7,012 bases of DNA from Pseudomonadota bacterium (GTDB lineage Bacteria > Pseudomonadota > Gammaproteobacteria > Burkholderiales > Gallionellaceae), in assembly GCA_021847165.1 (NCBI GenBank), contig JAJZUH010000104.1, forward strand, positions 1-7,012, written 5' to 3'. Both the position numbers and the translations under genes were made by a program. Of this stretch, positions 1 to 4,821 are shown one piece after another. Positions within the stretch are counted from its first letter, which is position 1. Each line of letters starts with the position of its first letter. The notes under the pieces are model-generated. The model was not told where the DNA came from, did no database searches, and saw only the letters and a list, made by a program, of their open reading frames with translations.

Positions 1-197
1 CGGGCAATTTCCTCGGCCTTTTAGGGCGATTGCGAGCCAAGATGAGCGCTTAATTATTGCCGTGATTTAGGCAAGCATAATGCGGCCAGTAGCTGTCTTA
101 CAGAGACGTCCGCTTTTGGCCGAAATCGGCCTAATTGTCCTCGTTAACACAAACGTATGCAGCAAGGCATGGAATAGCATTCCGCTCGAGCGCAGCG
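1..197. other. Left-edge region with no supported gene
   Basis: I find no coding region here that I can defend. Two plus-strand frames are open from the left edge, one to a TAG at 68-70 and one to a TAA at 51-53. Either could be the last residues of a gene outside the window, but 16-22 codons is too short to choose. A small perfect inverted repeat, GGCCGA-AA-TCGGCC, lies at 118-131 with no T-tract beside it. The stretch looks more AT-rich and less organised than the gene blocks to the right. Confidence 0.5.
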
Positions 198-374
198 TTA
201 AAGGTAATGTGCATATGCTATCGCAACCTTGCCATCTTGATTGAAGTAAAACACCTCTGCGGATGGGCCACGGACACCATTGTAGTAGAGGGTGATGCTG
301 TTTCGGCGAATGCCTTGTCGATCATGATTGCCTCTAACGTGATGAATATCTAAGTACCTGATTGCCGATACTGC
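198..374 (-). pseudogene. Probable C-terminal remnant of an NTF2/SnoaL-like protein
   Basis: This minus-strand frame is open for 58 codons. It begins just after an in-frame TGA at 377-375, ends at TAA 200-198, and has no in-frame ATG, GTG or TTG start. The translation looks like real protein. A charged turn (residues 14-25, with GNHDRQG) leads into the strand ITLYYNG (27-33), then VRGPSAEVFYF (34-44), then NQDGKV (45-50) and a terminal AIAYAHYL (51-58). A strand, an 'F-x-DGKV' hairpin and a final 'AxxHY' strand are typical of the C-terminal half of NTF2/SnoaL-fold proteins, which are usually about 110-150 residues. The N-terminal half is not visible in any frame upstream, so I call a 5'-truncated remnant. 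The family is assigned from pattern recall only. A small intact protein with an unusual start is less likely. No ribosome binding site was found. Confidence 0.45.
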
Positions 375-552
375 TCAGCGGAAGAGCATTACGAAAAACT
401 AGCGCCCGCGCACATCCCCCAATCAATGAATTGTCGCCATGGGCAATTTTGTATGGCCGCTGCGGACCACCTGTGCCGGCTTATCTTCGTTAGCACGAGC
501 GTCTCTTCTTCTTTCAATAGCCACCGCCCGTTTTGCATCATTCGCCCACGCG
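375..552. other. Spacer between gene remnant and 92-residue protein gene
   Basis: Several overlapping frames are open here on both strands, but none has a ribosome binding site or a convincing protein sequence. A tRNA D-arm-like string at 373-387 is not part of a tRNA. I see no terminator with a T-tract after the gene that ends at 553. Confidence 0.4.
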
Positions 553-831
553 TCATTTCTGCGATCTGACTCGCGCCTGGGTGTGTTCCAGGCATCTCTC
601 GATTTCAACTTGATCGAATTGGGCGCCCTCCCTGGATTTGAGTCCGAGGCTGATTTTCCCGTCCGCTTGCCGAACCTGAAGCGAGCCTAGCTTCTGATAT
701 TCCTGCGTGGGGCAAGAACATCGACCATCCTGACACTCTTTGAATGCTTCAAGAAGCTGCTTCTCTGCACCTTCTATGCCGGCAATTTCAATTTCCAAGC
801 CGTCTGATTTCGTGGAGATTTGATATTTCAT
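553..831 (-). CDS. Small conserved-looking cysteine-containing protein of unknown function (92 aa)
   Basis: I do not recognise this protein. It is 92 residues with no signal peptide or membrane segment, so it is probably cytoplasmic. The start is well supported: AAGGAGG (842-836) lies 4 bases before the ATG. Residues 1-20 form an alternating, strand-like segment (MKYQIS...LEIEIAGIEG). An acidic helix-like stretch at 22-34 follows, then a cysteine cluster with C33, C38 and C40 (ECQDGRCSCP). A second strand-like part spans 51-66, and a C-terminal helix carries C80 (IERCLEH, 77-83). The four cysteines plus H83 could bind a metal or form a redox pair, but this is inference. It is downstream of the phosphatase gene on the same strand with a 102-base gap, so it may be transcribed on its own. 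I saw no clear promoter. Confidence 0.8.
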   Translation of the reverse strand: MKYQISTKSDGLEIEIAGIEGAEKQLLEAFKECQDGRCSCPTQEYQKLGSLQVRQADGKISLGLKSREGAQFDQVEIERCLEHTQARVRSQK

Positions 832-933
832 GGTGCCTCCTTGTGATTGACTCGACTGACTCTTGTCGACCGCGTGTGGCTGTAGTCTACATTAACGCCC
901 ATGACCGCCACACCCCCGAGCGGCGGCAAGTGG

Positions 934-1743
934 TCAGCTGTGTTTCCGAATCCACTCTGGCCAGTTCGTGGCAAGCGATGGACAGGCGCCAACCGCGGAG
1001 CGCGCCGCCAAAGTAAGGGGTGAGCCGAGAATCTGTTTGTCCTGCATGGTCGCCGTTAAACAGCCCGCCTCTTGGGCGATCAAGGCACCCGCGGCAAAGT
1101 CCCACAGCTTTTGTTTGCCATGCAAATACGTTTGTATTCTTCCTGCAGCAAGCCAGCACCAATCCAATGCCACTGAGCCAAAACTGCGTTGCGAGTGGTA
1201 GGGATTTTCTGTGGCAATGGCGATTGCCAGGCCGGTCGGCAAGCGTTTCGTGTCTATGATGGCCATGGCATGCTCCAGCCGGCATGGTTCATCATTGCGG
1301 CGGTTGAGCGCCTGTTGATTGAGGTAAGCCCCAGCGCCCTTCAGCGCCTGGAAGCATTCGTCCCGGCTGGGGTCGTATACCAAACCGGCAACCACCTCTC
1401 CCTGCTGCATTAATGCAAGGCTTACCGAATACACCGGAATGCCGTGACTGAAATTACTGGTGCCATCCAATGGGTCCAGCAGCCAGCAATTACCCGTTGC
1501 CAAAATGGCGGCCTGTTCGTTCTCGGTCATTTCTTCGCCGAGAACGGGGATATCGGGAAAGTAACTTAATAAAATCTTGCCGATGCTTTCTTGCAGTGCC
1601 AAATCGGTTGCCGTGAGCAAACTGCCATCCGATTTTCTCTCAGCAAGCTGCCGGCCTGTTGTGGCGTGCTGAAAAATATCGCCGGCAGCTGCACGAACAT
1701 TGCCGAGCAACAGGGGCCATTGCTGCTGGATGGCTGGATTCAT
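934..1743 (-). CDS. Inositol monophosphatase family protein (CysQ/SuhB/HisN-like)
   Basis: This 269-residue cytosolic Mg2+-dependent sugar- or nucleotide-phosphate phosphatase has the full family length (about 260-270). The lithium-sensitive phosphatase motifs appear in order. LLTATD (42-47) is the N-terminal metal-site strand region. LGEE (68-71) carries the metal-ligand Glu70. DPLDGTSNF (90-98) is motif 1, with Asp90 and Asp93 as ligands. WDFAAG (214-219) is motif 2 with Asp215. All expected catalytic acids are present, so the enzyme should be active. The substrate cannot be set from motifs alone: inositol-1-phosphate, 3'-phosphoadenosine-5'-phosphate (CysQ) and histidinol-phosphate (HisN) are all possible. 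The ATG at 1743 has no good Shine-Dalgarno site. It overlaps by ATGA (1743-1740) the stop of a 41-codon open frame upstream, which could couple their translation if that frame is used. Neighbours give no pathway clue. Confidence 0.93.
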   Translation of the reverse strand: MNPAIQQQWPLLLGNVRAAAGDIFQHATTGRQLAERKSDGSLLTATDLALQESIGKILLSYFPDIPVLGEEMTENEQAAILATGNCWLLDPLDGTSNFSHGIPVYSVSLALMQQGEVVAGLVYDPSRDECFQALKGAGAYLNQQALNRRNDEPCRLEHAMAIIDTKRLPTGLAIAIATENPYHSQRSFGSVALDWCWLAAGRIQTYLHGKQKLWDFAAGALIAQEAGCLTATMQDKQILGSPLTLAARSAVGACPSLATNWPEWIRKHS

Positions 1744-2009
1744 GCCAACACCACATCATGAATAAATTGTGCACCGGCAGCGTATGCATTTGCTCTTGCA
1801 GCGCCTGATGTATTTAACAATTGAGATGCCTCGCGAAGGCCGGAAACAGGCCGATTCTGACTGTTCTAATTTATTAACGCAAACGTCCGCTCCCGCCGAG
1901 AAAAAACGATCCAATCAGTCGCGGCAGATCCCCAGCGATGTGGATGGTGTGTGGACCAAAACGCAGCAGAGCCGTTGCGGCCGAGGCCCGGTATTTCGAT
2001 ATCCCGGAC
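1744..2009. other. Spacer between pstS-like gene and phosphatase gene
   Basis: This 266-base spacer has no intact gene that I can defend. On the minus strand a frame of 41 codons (1865-1740) is open between TAG and TGA, and its TGA overlaps the phosphatase ATG. It has no ATG. I saw no hairpin with a T-tract after the pstS-like stop, although a GGATCGTTTTTTC run occurs near 1900-1912 without a stable stem before it. AT-rich stretches near 1790-1830 and 1865-1885 could hold the phosphatase promoter, but no hexamer pair is convincing. Confidence 0.4.
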
Positions 2010-3056
2010 CTATTTCCACAATGGATGACCGGTGCGATCCTTGATCTGCAGTTTCCATGCGTCACGTACGCTTTGCATGGTGTCGGGCGGGATCAATACG
2101 AAGCCCAGGTTCTGCGCGATCGCATTGCCATTGCGGAAGGTCCAGTCGAAATATCTCAGCGTCTCCTCGGCCCCGCCCGCTTCAACCGGATTGCGCGCAA
2201 GCAGGATATAAGTGGCAGTCGCCAGGGGCCAGCTTTCCGCGCCGGGCTGATCGGTCAGCGACTGGTTGAAACCGTTGGCCGGTTTCCATTTTGCACTCAT
2301 GGCGGCAGCGGCGAACGAGCCCTGATGCGGGCGCACGAACATGCCGTCGTGATTGCGCATCTTCACATAAGCCAGATGCTTGATCTGGACCAGCGCCGGG
2401 TCGATATAGCCAATGGAATTGGGCGTGGCAGCCAGCTTTCTGGCCAGGCCCTCGCCCCCGTCGGCACCTTCGCCCACTTTCCAGGCCACCGAAGTCGAGG
2501 CACCCATTGCGCTCTTCCATTCCGCATTGACCTTGGAGAAGTAGTCGCTCAACACATAGGTGCTGCCCGATTTATCCATGCGGTACAGCACGTTGATCGT
2601 CTCGTTCGGCAGTGCAAGTCCGGGGTTGAGCGCAGCGATGGCCGGATCGTTCCAGCGCCGGATCTTGCCCAGATAGATATCCGCCAGCACGGTGCCATCC
2701 AGTTGCAATTGCCCGTCGCCGATATTCCTGATGTTCACCACCGGCACGACGCCTCCGATCAATGCCGGGAACTGCATCAGCCCGTTCCTTTCAAGTTCCT
2801 CGGCACTGAGCGGCTTGTCGGAAGCGCCGAAATCGGCCTTGCCCGAGGCAATCGCTTCGACGCCTTTGTCCGATCCTTGCGCGAAATAGGCCAGGGACGA
2901 ACCGTTTTCGGCCTTGAACTGCTTGCCCCATTCCTGGTAAACCTGCTTGGGGAAAGTGGCACCCACGCCGATGATGATGCCTGCCTGGGCCTGATGGCAG
3001 GTCATCGCCACGGCAAAAAACAGGCTCAGACCTGTCCATACGATTTTCTGCTGCAT
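2010..3056 (-). CDS. PstS-like periplasmic phosphate-binding protein, stand-alone, behind a c-di-GMP riboswitch
   Basis: This 348-residue substrate-binding protein of the PstS family (PBP-like) captures phosphate in the periplasm. Residues 1-25 form a signal peptide (basic MQQK, hydrophobic core to about 18, AQA cleavage before Gly26). PstS motifs follow: GATFP (32-36, ligands T34/F35), GSDKG (61-65, with S62; the family usually has GSSGG), DFGASDKPL (75-83, D80), IYLGKIRRWNDPAI (127-140), RMDKSGST (159-166, matching E. coli Arg135-Ser139-Gly140-Thr141) and GYIDP (216-220). All main phosphate ligands are therefore present. The frame is open further upstream to 3266, but I chose the ATG at 3056 because GGAGGAG (3066-3060) precedes it, a signal peptide begins there, and the longer form would overlap the riboswitch. 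No pstC, pstA, pstB or phoU is nearby. Expression is probably controlled by c-di-GMP. Confidence 0.92.
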   Translation of the reverse strand: MQQKIVWTGLSLFFAVAMTCHQAQAGIIIGVGATFPKQVYQEWGKQFKAENGSSLAYFAQGSDKGVEAIASGKADFGASDKPLSAEELERNGLMQFPALIGGVVPVVNIRNIGDGQLQLDGTVLADIYLGKIRRWNDPAIAALNPGLALPNETINVLYRMDKSGSTYVLSDYFSKVNAEWKSAMGASTSVAWKVGEGADGGEGLARKLAATPNSIGYIDPALVQIKHLAYVKMRNHDGMFVRPHQGSFAAAAMSAKWKPANGFNQSLTDQPGAESWPLATATYILLARNPVEAGGAEETLRYFDWTFRNGNAIAQNLGFVLIPPDTMQSVRDAWKLQIKDRTGHPLWK

Positions 3057-3215
3057 TGTCTCCTCCGATCCGCTGACGCGAAAATATTCCCCGGCACGCA
3101 GCGATGGCATGCCATTGCGTACAGCAGCAATTGCCTGATCCGCAGGGGCAGAGACGGCGGCAGCGCACAAGTGCGCCTGCATTACACAGTGAGGGGATTT
3201 CCAAACGGGAGGCGC
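3057..3215 (-). promoter_or_regulatory. 5' leader of the pstS-like mRNA, with two palindromes
   Basis: This is about 160 bases of untranslated leader between the riboswitch terminator and the pstS-like start. It holds the Shine-Dalgarno GGAGGAG at 3066-3060, a perfect 12-bp palindrome ATGGCATGCCAT at 3104-3115, and an inverted repeat GCGCAC-AA-GTGCGC at 3163-3176. The latter can be extended by three outer pairs around a one-base bulge. Neither is followed by a T-tract, so they are not intrinsic terminators. They could be RNA hairpins in the leader or DNA operator sites. The pstS frame has no stop codon through this region, but no good start codon with a ribosome binding site lies in it. Confidence 0.5.
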
Positions 3216-3240
3216 AGAAAACCGCGCAATAGTTTGCGCG
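3216..3240 (-). terminator. Intrinsic terminator of the riboswitch expression platform
   Basis: On the minus strand a perfect 7-bp stem, CGCGCAA / TTGCGCG with loop ACTA (3240-3223), is followed by GTTTTCT (3222-3216). The U-tract is short and interrupted, so it may be a modest or conditional terminator. It begins only a few bases after the aptamer and lies about 160 bases before the pstS-like start, where a transcription-control platform belongs. Its 5' arm can pair instead with an aptamer segment (AUCGCGC at 3242-3236 with GCGGGAU at 3260-3254, six of seven pairs). That pairing would prevent termination. Confidence 0.7.
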
Positions 3241-3245
3241 ATTCC

Positions 3246-3333
3246 ATCCGGCGATCCCGCTGTCATAGTGCCGAAGCCCCTTAGACCGGTAATTTTGCGT
3301 CCTGGCCTTTCGACCAGTTTGCCCTTTACAGAT
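3246..3333 (-). promoter_or_regulatory. Cyclic-di-GMP-I (GEMM-I) riboswitch aptamer
   Basis: The minus strand matches the GEMM-I consensus along its whole length. GGGCAAAC lies at 3324-3317. A 6-bp hairpin CTGGTC-GAAA-GGCCAG gives the conserved GNRA-capped P2 stem. GGACGCAAA follows, then ACCGGTCTAAG, a UUCG-capped P3 hairpin, and TATGAC, which with CTAAG resembles the 11-nt tetraloop receptor. Then come AGCGGG and ATCGCCGG. A 5-bp closing P1 (AUCUG 3333-3329 with CGGAU 3250-3246) is possible. As I align it to the Vibrio cholerae Vc2 aptamer, the ligand-contacting G in GGG (G20) and the C before CGG (C92) are kept. This favours c-di-GMP over cGAMP, whose sensors have A at position 20. The aptamer is followed directly by a terminator hairpin and then the pstS-like gene. 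Confidence 0.92.
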
Positions 3334-3382
3334 TTTGCTGCACGGCCTGCTTCAATATCAATCTTTCGTTACAGGCGAAACC

Positions 3383-3411
3383 AGACTAAAGAAAATCCGG
3401 ACATGCGTCAA
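3383..3411 (-). promoter_or_regulatory. Candidate promoter for the riboswitch-pstS transcript
   Basis: On the minus strand TTGACG (3411-3406, five of six to the -35 consensus) is separated by 17 bases from TAGTCT (3388-3383, a weak -10). Transcription would start near 3376, about 40 bases before the aptamer. An inverted repeat AGATTC...GAATCT (3411-3416 and 3429-3434) touches the upstream edge of the -35 and could be an operator. The -10 is poor, so another start closer to the aptamer remains possible. Confidence 0.4.
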
Positions 3412-3486
3412 GATTCTCCGGGGATGGCGAATCTCCCGAGCTGCGCCACGGACGGCGCGCGGATGGCGATCATGGTCGGCCACAAC
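3412..3486. other. Spacer between HU terminator and riboswitch promoter
   Basis: No gene is seen here. It contains a 9-base direct repeat GGATGGCGA (3422-3430 and 3461-3469) and a small inverted repeat GCGCC-ACGGAC-GGCGC (3443-3458). No function can be assigned. Confidence 0.35.
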
Positions 3487-3514
3487 AAAAAGGCCAGCGG
3501 ATGCTGGCCTTTTT
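3487..3514 (-). terminator. Strong intrinsic terminator after the HU gene (bidirectional)
   Basis: AAAAAGGCCAGC (3487-3498) pairs perfectly with GCTGGCCTTTTT (3503-3514) around a 4-base loop. On the minus strand the GC-rich stem ends in TTTTTGTTG, as expected 21 bases after the HU stop. Because the A-tract mirrors the T-tract, it could also stop plus-strand transcription. It isolates HU from the riboswitch-pstS unit. Confidence 0.92.
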
Positions 3515-3535
3515 AAACCTCGCTGTTTCCAGCGA

Positions 3536-3820
3536 TTACTTCTTTGCGCCGTTGACCGCGGCCTTCAGCGTTGCACCGGCCTTGAAGGCGGGCTGCTTGG
3601 AAGCCTTGATCTTGATAGCTGCACCGGTTGACGGATTGCGGCCATTGCGAGCTGCACGCTTGCGCACTTCGAACGTACCGAAACCAACCAGAGCGACGTT
3701 GTCGCCTTTCTTCAGGGTCGCGGTCACGATATCGATAAGCGCTGCAATGTTACGGTCGGCATCAGCCTTGCTGCTGCCAGTCTTGGTTGCCAGTGCGTCA
3801 ATCAGTTCTTTACGGTTCAT
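3536..3820 (-). CDS. HU family DNA-binding protein
   Basis: This small basic nucleoid protein works as a dimer, bends DNA and compacts the chromosome. At 94 residues it has normal HU length (about 90). It starts MNRKELIDALA, and helices cover residues 3-36. The HU/IHF signature begins GFGTFEVRKRAARNGRNP (46-63), which forms the beta-arm with the Arg-rich tip and the conserved Asn-Pro that intercalates into DNA. The C-terminal PAFKAGATLKAAVNG is typical. The start at 3820 is chosen over an upstream in-frame start because AAGGAG (3835-3830) precedes it and the protein begins like other HUs. It is more like HU than IHF by sequence and by length. It forms its own transcription unit with a candidate promoter at 3868-3898 and a terminator at 3487-3514. 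Confidence 0.96.
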   Translation of the reverse strand: MNRKELIDALATKTGSSKADADRNIAALIDIVTATLKKGDNVALVGFGTFEVRKRAARNGRNPSTGAAIKIKASKQPAFKAGATLKAAVNGAKK

Positions 3821-3867
3821 GCGTATATGCTCCTTGGTTGCGGTTGAAGTACCGGAGCGGATTGTTG

Positions 3868-3898
3868 AGTATATTTTGCCGGTTGGCAAGAGGGACAA
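3868..3898 (-). promoter_or_regulatory. Candidate HU promoter with an embedded palindrome
   Basis: On the minus strand TATACT (3873-3868, five of six to the -10) lies 19 bases after TTGTCC (3898-3893, a fair -35). The start site would be near 3861, giving a leader of about 40 bases to the HU ATG. The spacer carries the inverted repeat TTGCC-GGTT-GGCAA (3876-3889), which could be bound by a regulator. The spacing is slightly long, so the -35 is uncertain. Confidence 0.45.
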
Positions 3899-3973
3899 CG
3901 CCGAACGCCCCTTTCGACCTGCCACGGACAGGTTGCCGGACAGGCCATGATCCCTGCGAAACGCGCAACGGAA
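3899..3973. other. Spacer between DUF167 gene and HU promoter
   Basis: It holds an 8-base direct repeat CGGACAGG (3925-3932 and 3937-3944, 12-base period) and a small hairpin ACCTG...CAGGT around 3918-3933. No T-tract follows, so no clear terminator closes the yggS-proC-yggT-yggU cluster here. Some readthrough into HU is possible. Confidence 0.35.
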
Positions 3974-4258
3974 TCAGCCCAGCAAGCTTTCCGGATCGAC
4001 CGTGCTGCCGGTGATCGCTACCACCTTATGGCGCGACTGGCCGCCTTGCCTGAGTTCGACCTGGCGCAACGGCACGCCGAAGGATTCCGCGATGAATTTC
4101 AACAGCGCCTCGTTGGCCCGGCCTTCGATGGGCGGCGCGGCAAGGCGTATCTTCAGCGCTTCGCCGTGCAACCCCGCCACATCGGTGCGCTTGGCGCCGG
4201 GCTGAATGTGCAGGGTCAGAGTGAGCACGCCGCCGTTGCGGCGATACCACTCGCTCAC
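3974..4258 (-). CDS. yggU: DUF167 (YggU) family protein
   Basis: This 94-residue cytosolic protein belongs to the DUF167/YggU family, whose members are about 95-100 residues. Its biochemical role is not established. Family features seen are SEWYRRNGG at the N-terminus, LTLHIQPGAKRTDVAGLHG (13-31), a KIRLAAPPIEGRANEAL core (36-52), FGVPLRQVELRQGGQSRHK (60-78), and a C-terminal strand VVAITG. The start is GTG at 4258, not ATG: the family normally begins right at this SEWY segment, and GTGA (4258-4255) overlaps the yggT stop by 4 bases, implying translational coupling. The longer open frame upstream lies antisense-like over yggT in a different frame and is not protein-like. Last gene of the cluster. 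Confidence 0.9.
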   Translation of the reverse strand: MSEWYRRNGGVLTLTLHIQPGAKRTDVAGLHGEALKIRLAAPPIEGRANEALLKFIAESFGVPLRQVELRQGGQSRHKVVAITGSTVDPESLLG

Positions 4259-4821
4259 AACAGTCTCATCACGGCCTGTTCGAGACCGCCGATCGGCACG
4301 ATCAGGATGAGCTGGCAGATGAGGAACAGCACCAGCACCGAAAGGTCGACGTTGCCCACCGGCGGAATACGGCTGCGCAGCGGCTGCAGAAACGGCCGGT
4401 TCACTGCGGACAGCATGGGCGCCAGCGGCGTGTGCGGGTTGACCCAGGACAGGACGGCTTCGGCAATCAGCGTGGCGAGGAGCAGGTAGATGCTGATTTT
4501 CAGCAGCTTGACGGCGGTCCATGCCAGCAGGCCGGCCAGCGGGAAGGTATCGAACGCATAGCCCTGCAGCCAGAGGTAGGCGCCGAGATAGATGAATTCC
4601 ACAACGAATGCCAGCAGCAGGGTGGCGGTGTCCAGTTTCCGGGCCGCCGGGATGAAACGACGCAGGCGCAGCACGGCAAAGTCGGTGAGCGCCATCAGGA
4701 ATTCGCCGATCGGATTGCGCATCGGCGCCCGCAGCCAGACGGCGTGGAATCGGAACAGCAGGACGGCGGCGAACGGCTGCACCAGGGCGTCCAGCAGGAA
4801 CGACAGCGTTTCTCCCAGCAT
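4255..4821 (-). CDS. yggT: YggT family integral membrane protein
   Basis: This 188-residue inner-membrane protein of the YggT family (about 180-190 residues in proteobacteria, two similar halves) has hydrophobic segments at about 7-25, 66-90, 94-124 (possibly two) and 157-178. Each half carries the family's pattern of a hydrophobic stretch followed by an Arg/Pro-rich loop: FRFHAVWLRAPMRNP (23-37) and EAVLSWVNPHTPLAPMLSAV (121-140) with NRPFLQPLRSRIPP (141-154). The family is linked to osmotic tolerance and, in plants and cyanobacteria, to membrane-complex biogenesis; the molecular role is unclear. The start ATG (4821-4819) overlaps the proC stop TGA by one base (TGATG) and its stop overlaps yggU by four, so translation is probably coupled through the cluster. 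Confidence 0.93.
   Translation of the reverse strand: MLGETLSFLLDALVQPFAAVLLFRFHAVWLRAPMRNPIGEFLMALTDFAVLRLRRFIPAARKLDTATLLLAFVVEFIYLGAYLWLQGYAFDTFPLAGLLAWTAVKLLKISIYLLLATLIAEAVLSWVNPHTPLAPMLSAVNRPFLQPLRSRIPPVGNVDLSVLVLFLICQLILIVPIGGLEQAVMRLL

Noticed and set aside
1..70. Possible C-terminal tail of a plus-strand gene entering from the left, in either of two frames
   Set aside because: Only 16-22 codons, two frames equally open, and no recognisable motif.
135..353. Plus-strand 72-codon frame from a TTG
   Set aside because: No ribosome binding site and low protein likeness; the opposite strand (198-374) looks more like protein.
364..400. tRNA-like D-arm: GCTC-AGCGGAA-GAGC at 373-387 with a 7-base string and CT before it
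   Set aside because: No anticodon stem, T-arm (GTTCGA-type loop) or matching acceptor 3' strand follows.
423..608. Minus-strand Arg/Ala-rich frame overlapping the end of the 92-residue gene
   Set aside because: No ribosome binding site; biased composition typical of an out-of-frame reading.
1874..2009. Minus-strand frame after the pstS-like stop with a fairly protein-like end (RFGPHTIHIAGDLPRLIG)
   Set aside because: It starts inside the pstS-like gene in another frame without a ribosome binding site, and I can match it to no family.
1769..2044. Plus-strand 91-codon frame across the spacer next to the phosphatase
   Set aside because: GTG start without a ribosome binding site and no recognisable protein pattern.
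3057..3266. N-terminal extension of the pstS-like protein by up to 70 codons
   Set aside because: It would start inside the riboswitch, has no ribosome binding site, and would bury the signal peptide; the ATG at 3056 has a strong site.
1938..3284. Long plus-strand frame (448 codons) over the pstS-like gene
   Set aside because: It is the mirror of a clear PstS-family gene in GC-rich DNA, with Arg/His-rich composition and no ribosome binding site.
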